This document shows positions 13,381 through 26,302 of a stretch of DNA of 64,000 bases, piece by piece. A program made the translations under genes and the position numbers. Source of the DNA: Mansonella perstans (Eukaryota > Nematoda > Chromadorea > Rhabditida > Onchocercidae); NCBI GenBank assembly GCA_037074765.1, contig JBAMDO010000127.1, forward strand, positions 1 to 64,000. The letters run 5' to 3'. The notes under the pieces are model-generated. The model was not told the DNA's origin. It made no database searches and worked only from the letters and a program-made list of their open reading frames with translations. How positions within the stretch are numbered: the stretch's first letter is position 1; each line of letters starts with the position of its first letter.

Positions 13381-15330
13381 CACTCATTAATTAAATCTTA
13401 AATAATGAAATACTCATTAGTTAAACTTTAAATAATAAAATACCATTTAATTAAATTTCAAATAAAAAATTAATTCATCAATTACATTCTTTTAAATTCA
13501 CTTTTGTAAACTAAAATGATTGTAGCATGAGAAATTTGAAAAAAGAAATAATTCATTTTGTTAATTACAAATTTAATATCTGAAATGGAATTTAACTGGA
13601 AATAATTAATTGATGAGAGAAGTTAAAAGGAATGTGATAGCATTTGAGAGTGATTCTATGATCATACGGTACTTTACAATGTAAAAATCACTCAATCTTT
13701 GATGATCTTTGGCATATTTCGGTAACGCCATCATCCTTTAATGTCGCTACCTTTAGTATCACATCATCTTAGGAATCATCTTTTGGTATTGGTTTTCCCC
13801 TTTTTTTTTTTTTTCACATAATCACTCTGAGGAACATTACACAAAAAGTAATTAAATGTGAGCGAAAAATTGAATTGATACATGAGCTAAAACGAATGCG
13901 TACTATTTTGATCTTGTAGGTAAACAGATCATTTTAAAGTTGTAGGTAAACAGATCATTTTAAATATTTTTAATGTAAGAATAATTTTAAATACTGAATG
14001 AATAATTGTTCAACTTTTACTTCATACTTCTGTAAATTTTTTTCAGAATTTCTCAGGAATCCAGGATTTTCCAGGATTTTTCAAAAATTTTCAGGACTTT
14101 TTTTTTGGATTTTCTCAGGATTTCAGGATTTTTTCATGGTTTTTCAGAATTTTTCGGGATTTCACGATTTTTTCAGAATTTTCCAAAATTTTTCAGGACT
14201 TCTTTGGACTTTCTCTGGGATTCAGGTTTTTTCAGGAGTTTTCAGAGTTTTTACAGAATTTCTCGGAATTTTTCAGGACTTTTTTTGGATTTTTCAGGCT
14301 TTCAGTATTTTTTCGCGACTTTTCAGAATTTTTCAGGACTTTTTTTAGATTTTTTTTTTCAGGGCTTAAAATTTTTTTGGATTATTTCTTCAGCATAAAC
14401 TTTTTTCAGCAATTTATACACTGTAAATTTTTTAGAACTTTTCAGAATTTCAAGATTTTTTTAGAATTTTTCACGATTTTTTTTGCATTTTTTCGGGATT
14501 TCCCAAGGTCTAAAGTTCTTCTGGATTATTTTTTTGGGGTAAACTTGTTTCAAGAGTTTATATACTGTAGGCTTTTTTCAGGAATTCAGTTACAACTACA
14601 AGTATTCGCAGTTTTCACTTATGGATGGATCACGTATTTTAACATTTTACACGTCATTTTTTGAATTCAAAAATTCAATTGTAATTACAAGTATTTGCAT
14701 TCAAACATTCATTAATTAAATTAAAAAATAATAAAACACTCATTAATTGAATTCCAAATAATGAATTATATTATCAATTACATTCTTTTAAATTCACTTT
14801 TGCAAGCTAAAATGATTGTAGCATTACAAATCTGAAAAGAAGCAAAAAGTAATAATTCATTTATTAATTATAAATTTAATATTTAAAATGGAATTTGATG
14901 TGCAAAATGATAGAATACGCGAACCATTCATACGTGAAAACTGCAAAAAAAGTCCAATTTAAAAAAAAAGGCAATTTTCACGTATATCACATGTTTTATC
15001 ATTTTACACGCCATATTTTGAATTCAAAAATTCATTTATAATTGCGAGTGTTTGCATTCAAACACTCATTAATTAAATTTGAAAATAATGAAATACTCAG
15101 TAACTAAATTCTAAATAATAAAATACTCATTAACATTTTATTATTTTAACATTTTACATTGTATTTTATCATTTTGCATATCATCTTTTGAATTCAAAAG
15201 TGTTTGATGTTTTTAGGTAACGTATTTTATCATTTAACAGTCTTTTGAATTCAAAAATTCAGTTATAATTACAAGTGTTTGCAGTCTTCACGCATGAATG
15301 GATCACGTATTTTATCATTTTGTTAACCGA
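13381..15330. repeat. Complex repeat block: dispersed duplicates flanking a TTTCAGGA array
   Basis: A block of about 220 bp at 13381-13600 recurs at about 14700-14905. Shared words include ACTCATTA(A/G)TTAAA, ATTACATTCTTTTAAATTCA, AAAATGATTGTAGCAT and AAATGGAATTT. A partial third copy lies at 15058-15140. The first two copies bracket the 14040-14610 array. Downstream, a unit with TTTGAATTCAAAAATTCA followed by ATTACAAGT(A/G)TTTGCA recurs near 14660, 15015 and 15245, which suggests a larger, decayed tandem of a few hundred bases. A short 25-bp tandem (TTGTAGGTAAACAGATCATT) sits at 13912-13965. Confidence 0.65.
14040..14610. repeat. Degenerate array of TTTTCAGGA-like motifs
   Basis: About 570 bases built from short words such as TTTTTCAGGA, TTTTTCAGAATTT, GGATTTTTTC and TTTTTTGGA, repeated every 15-40 bases on the plus strand. 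All three frames are partly open and read as Phe/Ser/Gly-rich FSGFQDFF-type strings, a consequence of the repeat rather than evidence of a gene. Each unit resembles the nematode 3' splice consensus. Confidence 0.8.
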
Positions 15331-15885
15331 TTCAATTGTGAAACACTGTTCTGGTTTCCAAAAAATAAAAAAACCGATTCATCATTCTTTTCAATATTGG
15401 AATTTGAAATGATATTTAATCATTCTTAAATTAGTATCAAAAAACAATGACCATCTTTAATTTCAAGTAATAGTAAATGTACATAAGTGAATTTTCAAAG
15501 CGCAAAATGTCTTGTGAATCTTAGGAAATAAGTTGAATATGAAAAATATTGTTAATTATTATACAATTTCAGGAATTGATTAATTTATTTCATTAATTAT
15601 AAAAAAATAATAAATCCCATACATACATGTCCATTAATACAAAATTTCAAAAAAAAAGACGCATAAAAAGGAAAATATTGGAGGAACAATGATATGACAA
15701 TTTTCAAATTTTAAATTCAAAATGCATATTAAAAGTTTTTTTTTTTGTAGTAGCAATCTTAAATTAAAATTTATTGCACTGCTTTTAAAATAACTGCTAC
15801 AGAATGAAAATTTCTCAGTGAATGTCAGAAATATTTATTGCAATAAAAAAAGCATGGAAGAAGAGAGAGTGAGGGAGAGAAAGAG

Positions 15886-15886
<1 letters not shown>

Positions 15887-15972
<86 letters not shown>
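15887..15972. repeat. GT dinucleotide microsatellite
   Basis: Uninterrupted (GT)n of about 43 units. It opens a Thr-His frame on the other strand that is not a gene. Confidence 0.95.
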
Positions 15973-15973
<1 letters not shown>

Positions 15974-16534
15974 TCATTTATATGCACATTTTTGTGCAAT
16001 TTTGCCGGAAATTGTCCATCCGGAATGACCAAAAAAATTTCATTCTAAATCCGTGAAAAGCAATAAAATTACATAAATTTTCGACTAATTAATTGAATTA
16101 TTTTGTAAAAGTATAGCTCAGGTTTTGATTGCATAAAAGGTAAATGTAGTTTTGTAACTTCATATTACCGCTGTATTAAAAATTTTAATTTCACATTTCA
16201 AATTGAAAGCATTGATTGTTAAAATGAAATTAATTTTGAATTGTGTAAATTATTGCAACAGTAATAAAATTATTATTATTATTATTATTATTGATGTTAT
16301 GAAGTTTGCTACGAAATAGATTTGGAAAGGTGAAATGAACATTACTGGTCAGATATGAGATGATTATATTAGAAAATAAGCAATAATTAATTAAACTATC
16401 AAATTAAAAAAAGAAAAATGAATAAATGAAAAGGAAGGCAATTTTAATTGAGAAAAATTCTAAAGTAATTAGATGATACCAATATAAAATAAAATAAATT
16501 GAAAATTAATTGCAATATTTAATTTAAAGACTGA

Positions 16535-16770
16535 GCGATAAATTAGGTTGAAATATTATTGTTAGATAATCTAGGTTGAAATATTATTGATCGATAAATT
16601 AAGTTGAAATATTATTGATAGATAAATTGTTAATTTAAAACGAAATAAATTGAAAATTAATTGCAATATCTAATTTAAGGATTGATCGATAAATTAAGTT
16701 GAAATATTACTGATCGATAAATGAGGTTGAAATATTATTGGCTGATAAATTGGTTTGAAACACTATTTAT
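16535..16770. repeat. Minisatellite, unit about 29 bp
   Basis: Copies of GATAAATTNAGTTGAAATATTATTG-type units, with a separately repeated AAATTGAAAATTAATTGCAATAT segment inside the block (about 16499 and 16648). At least six diverged copies. Confidence 0.7.
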
Positions 16771-16799
16771 CGATGAATTCCAATCATATAAATTCCAAG

Positions 16800-17105
16800 C
16801 CATAACATATTTGTATTTATAGACATACTAATCATAGTTGGCCAGAATATTTTCATATTTGTATGACATACCAATTATATCTTGCCATAATATATTTGTA
16901 TTTCTAATCATATCTTGGCCATAATATATTTGCATTTGTATGACATACTAATCATACTTGGCCAGAATATTTTCGTATTTGTATGACACACCAATCCTAT
17001 CTTGGCCATAATATATTTGTATTTCTATCACATACTAATCATGATTGGCCAGAATATTTTCGTGTTCGTATGGCATACCAATCATATCTTGGCCATAATA
17101 TAAGG
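16800..17105. repeat. Alternating two-type minisatellite, unit about 45 bp
   Basis: Two monomer types alternate. One carries CATACTAATCAT followed by TTGGCCAGAATATTTTC; the other carries ACCAATCNTATC followed by TTGGCCATAATATATTTG. The dimer of about 90 bp repeats roughly three times, so the array grew by copying the pair. Confidence 0.75.
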
Positions 17106-17582
17106 CAAACGTTCAGACTTATAATTCTCAATTGGCGAATTTTTTTTTTCTTTACCTGTTAATAATATTAATAGATCATAACAGCCAATGCATTCAAAAT
17201 TGAACAATGAAAAAAGAAATAGGCTGTTATTTTTATTTGAAAAAATTTTTATTGCCCTTTTTTTAATCATTTCATCTCTCTTCTTCTCTCTTTCTCTCTT
17301 TTTCTCTCTTTCTCTAGCAATGAATTAATTTTATTGAACAAAATTTATATATTTCAGTGAAACTTTTTCATTTTAAGATAATTAAGAAAAAAAAGATTTG
17401 ATACTTAAGGGAATATTAAAAATAATTATAAAAAAAAAAAAATTCTCCTATATCTTTCATTCTTTCTCTTTTTCTCCTCTCATCCTCTCTCACCTACTCT
17501 CTCCCTCTCTTTCTTTCTCTTCTCATAAATTATAATTTGTAGCTAACGTTTGAACAAGAGAAATTCTCTCTGCAATGAATTC

Positions 17583-17899
17583 ATTTGCAATCAATTGATT
17601 TCATACAAATTGCTTTTGAAAAATCTTTCAAATTTTAAATTTAGTTTAAAAAAGGTTTGAAATTTTAGAATTTCATTTTTTAATTTATGCCTGTTCTGCT
17701 CAACATTCATCTATAAAAATTATTTTCAATCATTTGCTATTTGCAATCAACTGATTTTATATAAATTGCTTTAAAAAATCTTTCAAATTTTAAATTCAAT
17801 TTAAAAAAAGTTTTGAGATTTTTGAAATTTCATTTTTTAATTTACGCCTATCGTTTTCAACATTCGCCTATAAAAGTTATTTTCACAATTATTCGTTAT
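17583..17899. repeat. Direct duplication, about 155 bp, two copies
   Basis: Copies at about 17583-17736 and 17741-17899. Shared words: TTTGCAATCAA(T/C)TGATTT, AATCTTTCAAATTTTAAATT, TTTCATTTTTTAATTTA(T/C)GCC and CAACATTC. Confidence 0.75.
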
Positions 17900-17979
17900 T
17901 CATTTATTTTTTTGAAACTCTACTATACATGCATACATACAAACACAGAGAACATTCATTTTTCCAATTGCTCATATTC

Positions 17980-18016
<37 letters not shown>

Positions 18017-19467
18017 CCTCTTCTTCCATATCAAAAAAAAAAAACTTTTCCTAGTTAATTTTTCAATCTTACAAAAATAAATAAACCAATTTTTAAAGCT
18101 CAGAAATTTTTGATTTGGAAAAAATTTTTCCATTTCATTTCTAATAGCTTTTTTTCCTTATTTCTCTGTTACTCTCTCTCTCTCTCTCTCTCTCTTAAGC
18201 AAGAAAATTATCACAGCAATTTATTCACAATTCATAAATTTCCTTCTTTTCTAATCCTTAAATTTAAATATATATATAAAACATTTGCCTATGTCTCCCT
18301 AAATATATGTATATGCCTCAATTTCTTACTTTTTTCTTCCATGCCTCAATTATCTCTCACTTTCTCAGCATCATTCTTAGCAAAAAAAAAAATTTCCACT
18401 ACTTTTTTTTCCTATAGTCCCTTACAATTCAATTTTAAGGTTTAAATCCAATTTTAAGGCTTAAATTTTTTGACTGATAAAAAACTTTTCTTATTTCATC
18501 TCTCTTACTATTTTATTTCTTTCATTGGCGCAAAATAAAATTAGCATAGCAATGAAAAATTATTTTCCAACAATTATATTTATTTTCAACTAATTTAGGC
18601 TGATGATAATATAATAACATTCTCCTTTGCTACTAAAAGCCTTCTTTTCCTCTTCCTCGTCCATCCAAATTTTCCTATTATTTTCATCCTAAATTTAATT
18701 TCAAGGCTTATAGGTTTATTTTGCCTCCTCTAAACTGCCTGCTGTTCAGAATTCACGTTGTCACATCTTATTTAAAAAGGAAAAGCTTCCTGTATTGATC
18801 GGCCATCTCAAATGAATGACATCTCTTTTGTTCGTCCTTATTTCAAATTGAGTGTGCTTGGTGTTTGTTAGTTGATTGGTTGTGGGATGGTTGAAAAGGC
18901 CTTTTTTATTCATCTTTACTAGTTAAAAATTTTAAGGATAGTTATTTTTATGCTACGATAATATTACTCTTTTTTTTTCTCTCTCTCTCTCACACACTCT
19001 CTCATTTAATTCATGAATCTTTCCGCATTTTTAATAAACTTTCATTTTCTCCAATCTCTATTACATTTAATTAGAATTTGTCTCACTCAATCATATTTCA
19101 CTAACTATTTCTCAGCTTTTACTCAAATGCTATCTCTACACAACTTGTTTAGTCATTTCATTCAGAGATTTGAATAATTTTTCAAACTTTCACCACTGTT
19201 TCAATTTTTTTACATTCCTTTCCTCTCTCTCTCTCTCCTTCTTCCCCTCTCTCGCTCTTTCTCTCTCTCTCTGTCTTTCTCTCACTTCATGCATTCATTT
19301 CCTCTTCAGGAATGAAGAACGATAGATGATGACAAGCTTTTTTCAATTTGCTTAAAATTACGCTATCTTTTTATGCTTGCTTCCTATGTCACCTTCATTT
19401 TTCTAAAGCAACTAATTTTGTCCTCTTCATCAAAATCATTATTATCCGATTCGATCTTATCCTTCAC

Positions 19468-19497
19468 TTGTTCATCATTATCATCATCATCATCATT

Positions 19498-19595
<98 letters not shown>

Positions 19596-19600
19596 ATTCA
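19468..19600. repeat. ATC trinucleotide microsatellite
   Basis: Nearly pure (ATC)n of more than 40 units. The poly-Ile and poly-Ser frames it creates are not genes. Confidence 0.95.
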
Positions 19601-21484
19601 CCATCATCCTAATTCAACTACGCTTGTTAAAATTCATTATGAATTGGATGAATTAATTTCTTAGCTTCATATTGATAAAAAAAAAGCCTTACATAAATAA
19701 AATTAAATTAGCCAAAGAATGAAAAAAAAAAACTGATGAATTTTTCTTCTTCACATGATTTATTTTCACTATATTGGCTGGTTTTTAGTAGCGCTTATTT
19801 GGCCAAGAAAATGTCAAAAATCTTTTAGCTTTTAAAATTCTATAAATAATGTAAATGAGAGTTCTATTTTTTTCTATAAATAATGTAAAGAGGTAGAAAG
19901 ATAGAGAGAGAGAGAGGGAGAGATAGAAAAGGAGTTAATAGAAGATTTTTTATGGAAGATTTATTTCTTAGCTCAAAAATTCTGAAGCTAAATAAAGTCT
20001 TAAGCATTCAACTGATACAAATTTATTTGGTGAAATTGAAAATTGTACAAATTTCAACTAATTTTCCAATTTCCATACTTTTACAATAATAATAATAACA
20101 TTGATCATTAAGATTTCGGAAATCACATATCACGTACAAGGTCATAGTAAGCTATAAGGTCATAAAAATGAATTTGTAATAGATTACGATATTCCGATTA
20201 TTTTCGTTATTTCGAAATTTCTGTCGAATTTTTTCATTTCAAATTTTGTGAAATTTCAAAAAAAATTTGGGTTTAAAAAAATGATTTGAATTTGAAAAAA
20301 GTTGAAATTTGAGAAAAAATTGCAATTCCAAAAAAAACGTTTTTCAGTTTTTTTTTCAACTCTGAAATTTTTCCTTTAAACTTATATCGGTCAAAAAAAG
20401 AACTTCTTTCATGGAAATATTAAATCTAAAGTTTATTACATTGACATTTATCGATTAATGCCTTACACATACATTTTATGGATTTTGTTCCAGGAAAAGG
20501 CAAATTTTGCGAAATATTTCCTTTTTTGAAAAATGTTTTTTGAACTTCCAAAAGGAATTTATCAATCAACAAGCTAAAATGGGAGATAGATTGAGGCTTT
20601 CATTCTATGAGAGGACATTTAAAAGCCAAGTGGTGGGGATATGGCTAACATTTATTTCTTGAGTTTGAGTTAAACAAAAAGAATGAAGCGCTAACATTTA
20701 TCTCATTTTTTAATTATGCTAAAACTATAATCAAATTTTATTTCAAATCTTCAATTATGTTGCTAGTACTACTGTTTCTCAAGATGTTATTTTAATTAAA
20801 TTGGTATACTGTAGCTATGTTACATTACTGTTTTATACTTCAGGATATCAATTATTGATCTGTTTTCATGGAATACATCTGTGCCGTTACATCAATGATC
20901 TATATTAGATTACTAATGTAATTATGTAAATTTATTTGTCTGAACAAATGCCTAATTACTATGTAATTACGTAAATTCATTATATATCGCGCAAATACAT
21001 CGATTAGCGCAATTATCCTTTTATCATGAATGTATGAGAAAAGGAAATCCTCTCATAAGCCCTTATCATGACCTTTTGCAACCACTTTATTCTGACCTTT
21101 GCAATTATTTTATTTTGACCTTTGTAATTACTTTATTCTGACCCTTCGCAATTACTTTATAACTGACCTTTTGCAAAGTTTTTAAATTAGTTCATAAATT
21201 TAAGCAAACTCAGAATAATTCAGCAATGAATTAAAATACAACCCATAATCCTTGATCCTTGAACCGTTGAATAATAGATTAATAGAAGTTAAAGAGTGCT
21301 CCGTAAGAGGTTTTTTTTTTTTTTCAGTGATATAGGGATTTACTTGACTTTTAATTTGTTAGTCGTCCCTAGTGTTCCGCTCCTCGATACATCAAAAGAG
21401 GCTAGTAAGGCTTAGGCAGACAACAACACTAAATATGAGGGCAAGTATTTTGTCTAAAAGTAAGCCATCGAACGTTTGCTAGTG

Positions 21485-21735
21485 CTAGTACTACTACTAC
21501 TACAACTGTTACTACTACTACTAATAATATTATTACTACTATTAGTATGACTAATTTTATTACGGTTACTACTAATACTATTACTATTATTACTACTATT
21601 GCTCCTAATACTAATACTACTACTACAACACCTACGACTAATGGTATGTTACTATTACTACTGTTACTACTACTGCCACTACTACTGCTATTATTACTGC
21701 TACAACTACTACTATTACTACTACTACTATCTTCT
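21485..21735. repeat. Imperfect ACT trinucleotide tract
   Basis: (ACT)n/(CTA)n with many substitutions across about 250 bases, after a more mixed block. Confidence 0.9.
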
Positions 21736-22519
21736 TAAAATGATCCATAAATATTAAAACAAGTCTTTTTTGTTACTCATTACTTTTTTGTTAGCTAATT
21801 GCCGATAAAGACTGATTTGGGGTAACCAGAAAAGCATATCAGTATTGTCTCCAGTATATGCTTATATATATGCATATATGTATATGCATGCATTCATGCA
21901 TGCATCAATTTGCTATCAACGAAGTGATTGCTATGCATTGTGTTGCTGCTATTTACTGCTACTGCTGTTGCTGCATGATGAATAAATAATATGTCAAATG
22001 TTTGATTGTTATCAATTGTCCCAACAATTTTGATTCATTTTAAAAACATTATTCATTAATAATACTTCCTATTTAGGAAAATAGCACAAATTACCACTAA
22101 ATGCTAAATGGCATTTGTAGAATTTCCACTTATCGTTTATACTCTTCAAGTGTCAACTTGAAATATAAGCCTTGAATTGATGAATTGTGCTCCAGTGATT
22201 TGATTTATACTAAACTAGCAATTAAGATCAAATATCCTTGGCCAACCAGCCAACGAGTGAATGAAATCCATTTAAATTTTCAAGCTCTCATAGTTCTCAA
22301 CAATAATCAATGTCACTTCAAATAATCGTTATTATTTCGACAATTTCTACTAAAATAAGCTAAGATTATTTTCTAAGAATGCTTCAAGTAAAATTCTCAA
22401 AGAAATTTTTCAACGGTAACAAATTAATTAATTATAGCTTACTAGAAATTTTAGTTAGCTAGAATCTATTTCAGTTTAATTACTATTTTAAATGAATTAA
22501 TTTATTTAACACAATAGTT

Positions 22520-23195
22520 ATCGTCGTAGCAATAGTTAGTATGAGTCAGTAATGACAACAGTAATAACAGCAGAGTAGTAATAGTAATATTAATAGTAAT
22601 ATATAATAGCAATAATAATAATAATAATGACAGCAACATATCGTAATAGTACTATTACTAGCTGTTATCAATATTATCCTCTCACTTTCACTATCACTAT
22701 TAATAGTAGTAATACTATTACTAAGCTTAAGTCTAGGCTTAAGTTTAAGTCTAAAAACAGTAATAATAATATTTATCAATTTTGTTAAATTAATAATATA
22801 ATAATAATAATAATAAACAACAACAACAATGATAATATTAATAGCTATAGGCTGAATATTGAACTAAAATCTAATCAAATTCTCGTCCATTCCTTACATT
22901 TTATAACAACAGTAATAGTAATGATAATAGTAATAGTAATAATAATAATAATGCAGGAAAAAATATGAAAGTAATATAATAATACTAATAAATAACAACA
23001 ACAACAAAAATAATAATAATGAACGACAACAAAGTAATAATAATAAAAACGACAGTAATAACAATAAATAACAGTAACAGTAAGAACAATAAATAACAAC
23101 AACAACATAATAATAATAAACAACAGCAACAATAATAAACAATAATAACGATAATAACAATAAACAACAACAATAATAATAATATTAATAATAAT
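22520..23195. repeat. Imperfect AAT/CAA/GTA trinucleotide tract
   Basis: About 650 bases of imperfect trinucleotide repeats (AATAAT, CAACAA, GTAATA), with a short unrelated gap at about 22835-22905. Confidence 0.85.
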
Positions 23196-24649
23196 TCCTC
23201 AGTTTTATTAGTAATAGATGCTTAAATTTTAATTTAGAGTTCATGCCAAACTTTTTCTTGTATCCTCTATTTTTCCCTGCTATTTTCACATTTCGTTTTA
23301 GTAGCCGTATTCAAAAGAAAATATTTGTTTAACTTATTTTCCAATCAAGTTTTTTACCTTTTCTTTTTCTGTTTTAAAAGTAATCATTTACAAATTTTTA
23401 AAGTATTCCTTTTTTTCATGGGAAATATTTTTACAGAAGTTTTTATAAAATCTACTAAAGCAGATAATCATGCTGATTGGTTATAAAAGTTTCTTCAAGG
23501 CGCACAATTAATTTCACAACATCTAGGATTGTCCGTTTTGCTTGCTAATTGGCCAATTTTATCACTTTGGATAATCCAATTCTTGTTAATTTAAATCAGC
23601 TAAGACTGTCCCATTGCTTGCTAACTGGTTAATTTTATCCCGACTAGGACTGTCCCATTTATTAGCTGATTCTGTTGAATTGAATTCAAAACAGTTCCCA
23701 TTTCTTTTACATATTAATGATTACAAATAAATTGTCGCTATCTCATAATGAACAGCAACAACAATTCCTTCTCACTGCACTATTTAAATTAAGTTCAAAT
23801 AAAGAAAAATTTTCTTAATTTTTAAAATTTTTTTAAAATCAAACTAAACATTTTATCAAAAAAAAAGCATTCTTCAAATGTTAATCATTTTTTGCCTTCA
23901 AAATTTTTAATTCATCAATTTTTTTTCCTGAAATTCGAGATATTATAAAAAGTATATTGGAAAAAAATTTTGATTACTTATTGGCAATTTTTTTTTTCTC
24001 TTTCATCCTTCCCATTAAAATTAAATTCAATTTCGATTTTTTTTCATTGCTTAAATCTAAGTAATGAAAAGAATTTTTTGTTGGAAATGTTTTTTTTTCT
24101 TTCCGAATAATTAATTGTTGGATGTAGAATTTTCGGGAATTTTCGGCAAGATCAAAAATTGAATTGAATGCAGAAGTGAAAAAAATTTAACAATTAACTA
24201 CACAATGCAAGTAATCATTTATTATTTCATACTTTCTTTTTTCTTTCTCTTTTTCTCTTGTCATAATATATATTTTGTTATTGATAAAAAAAAGGTTTTT
24301 TTTAGTTTTTTAATAAATTTTTTTTTTCTTTTGATGTAACAATTTCTTACTTAACTTAATGGAATGTAATAATGTTAATGTGATGATGATTGAAAGATGT
24401 AATCTTTGTTGTAAATGCATATATACATCAAACAGAGAAATATGTTTTTTGTTAGAACTAACTGAAAATAAAAACCGTTGAATTCTTTAAAACTTTATGA
24501 TCACTAATCAATCAAATTCGCTTATAATTTTCGGAAATTAAATTTTAGTTTGAAAAAATAAAAACAAACAAAAGCTGGAAGCAATTTGTATGAAATTTTT
24601 GGAAAGTTAAGAAAAAGTCTAAAAAGAAAAAAGACCAAATTTATCCAGT

Positions 24650-24935
24650 ATCCAATTCCAATATCCAATATCCAATATCCAATATCCAATATGCAATACC
24701 CAGTATCCGACGTCCAATTCTAATATCCAGTACTCCAACATGCAGTTCCAGTTCCAATATCCAATATCCAGTATCCAATATCCGACATTCAATTCTAATA
24801 TCTATTATCCATTATCCAATATTCCAATATACAATTCCAACTCCAAATCCAATATCCAGTATCCAACATTCAATATCCCAATATCCAATTCCAATATGCA
24901 TTATGCAATATCCAATATCCAATTGTAATACCCAA
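24650..24935. repeat. ATCCAAT heptanucleotide array
   Basis: About 285 bases of (ATCCAAT)n and close variants (ATCCAGT, ATTCCAATA, TTCCAAT). Its open frame reads as an Ile/Gln/Tyr/Pro/Asn repeat and lacks gene context. Confidence 0.9.
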
Positions 24936-26237
24936 TATTTCAAAAGCTTATCAGTTGTACAAATTTGAAATAAATTTTTATGAATCCAGTTAAAAATTGT
25001 TTTTTTTTGTCATTCCTAACTTTTCACTTTTTTATTTTTTAAACTTCGATTTCATTGCATGTGTAAATATTTGTTTTGTGTATGTGTATGTTTGTGTGTT
25101 GATCGATCTTTACAGCAGTAACTCTACTATGTTCGCATGAAATTTAATCGTTGTTTATTAATTGGAATTGATTGAATTATTGGTGGTTGAATTTGATCGT
25201 TACTATTATTAACTTATATTTTAGCCTACTGATGAAGAATTGTAATTTGCCTTTATTTGTTATTGATTTAATGCTAATTCTTTTTGAGTAAAATTATTCA
25301 TTTCAACAATTTTTCTAAATTTTTTATTTATTAATTTAATTGTGAATAACTGATTTACAAGTAATTTATCAATCAAAAAGCAAACCTTTTAAATGAAATT
25401 ATCCATTTACGTATTTAAGTAACTTTTTAAGTTTTTGATCAATTCGAATAATTTTTTGAGTAAATTATCCATTTAAGTAACTTTTCAAGTAAATCATTTA
25501 TTTAAATGACTCTTTATATCAATTATTGGTTTGAAATAAATTATTGATGTAAATAACTTTTCTTAAACAAATCATTCATTTAAATGATTCTTTATATTAG
25601 TTATTGATTTAAGTAACTTTTTAAATTTTGTTATAAAAAAAAATTTGAATGATTTTTTTTTTGTTTAGTGATTAATCATTCATTTAAATTAAGTAAATCC
25701 TATCAGCAGGGTGAAATAAATTTTCCGTAGGAAATTATCAACTGAAATAATTTTTAATTTTAAACTGTTTAAGTTATTATATTCATTCGTTCCAGTTATT
25801 ACAATTATCAGCAGATTTGTAATACATCCAGGAAATGTATATTGATGATTTATTTGATAGTATATGTATCATCCTCATCATCATCGTATCATCAAAAGTT
25901 CAAATGTACACTGAAACAAATCGATCATTTTGCATAAACCTTTCAAAATCAATTGCTTTTGCTATGAATTAGCTTTGCTAATTGTTTAAGTGTGTTTAAT
26001 TTATTTCCAATTACATTTAATTCCATTTCGATTGAATTCTCTGAAAAATCTTTACTAAATTATATTCTTAAAGTCTCTCGCTATTTTTTTCTTTGCTAAA
26101 GATAAATTGGCATGCGCAAGTTAAGTAAATATGTTCCAATTTTTTTTTAAACTGATGCTTTCCCATTGCTTATTAACATTTTTTAAGAAACTTGCTCATA
26201 AATCATTTCAAATATATTTTTTACTAGTTTATTTTCT

Positions 26238-26239
<2 letters not shown>

Positions 26240-26300
<61 letters not shown>
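26240..26300. repeat. CA dinucleotide microsatellite
   Basis: Pure (CA)n of about 30 units. Confidence 0.95.

Positions 26301-26302
<2 letters not shown>

Larger units (their letters stand above)
15331..19460. other. Microsatellite-rich intergenic DNA
   Basis: Contains a long GT run (15887-15972), an ATT run (16268-16292), two minisatellites (16535-16770 and 16800-17105), a direct duplication (17583-17899) and CT-rich tracts near 17265-17320, 17455-17530, 17970-18020, 18170-18200, 18968-19000 and 19222-19290. No convincing exon seen. Confidence 0.6.

Noticed and set aside
13998..14664. Overlapping Phe/Ser/Gly-rich frames
   Set aside because: Produced by the TTTTCAGGA array; several frames are open at once and no gene context exists.
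15835..16032. Minus-strand frame with a long Thr-His repeat
   Set aside because: Direct translation of the GT microsatellite.
17813..18445. Plus-strand frames over CT tracts
   Set aside because: Ser-Leu runs are translations of (CT)n; no splice or family support.
19348..19656. Plus-strand poly-Ile and poly-Ser frames
   Set aside because: Translation of the ATC microsatellite.
24740..24928. Gln/Tyr/Pro/Asn-repeat frame
   Set aside because: Produced by the ATCCAAT heptamer array.
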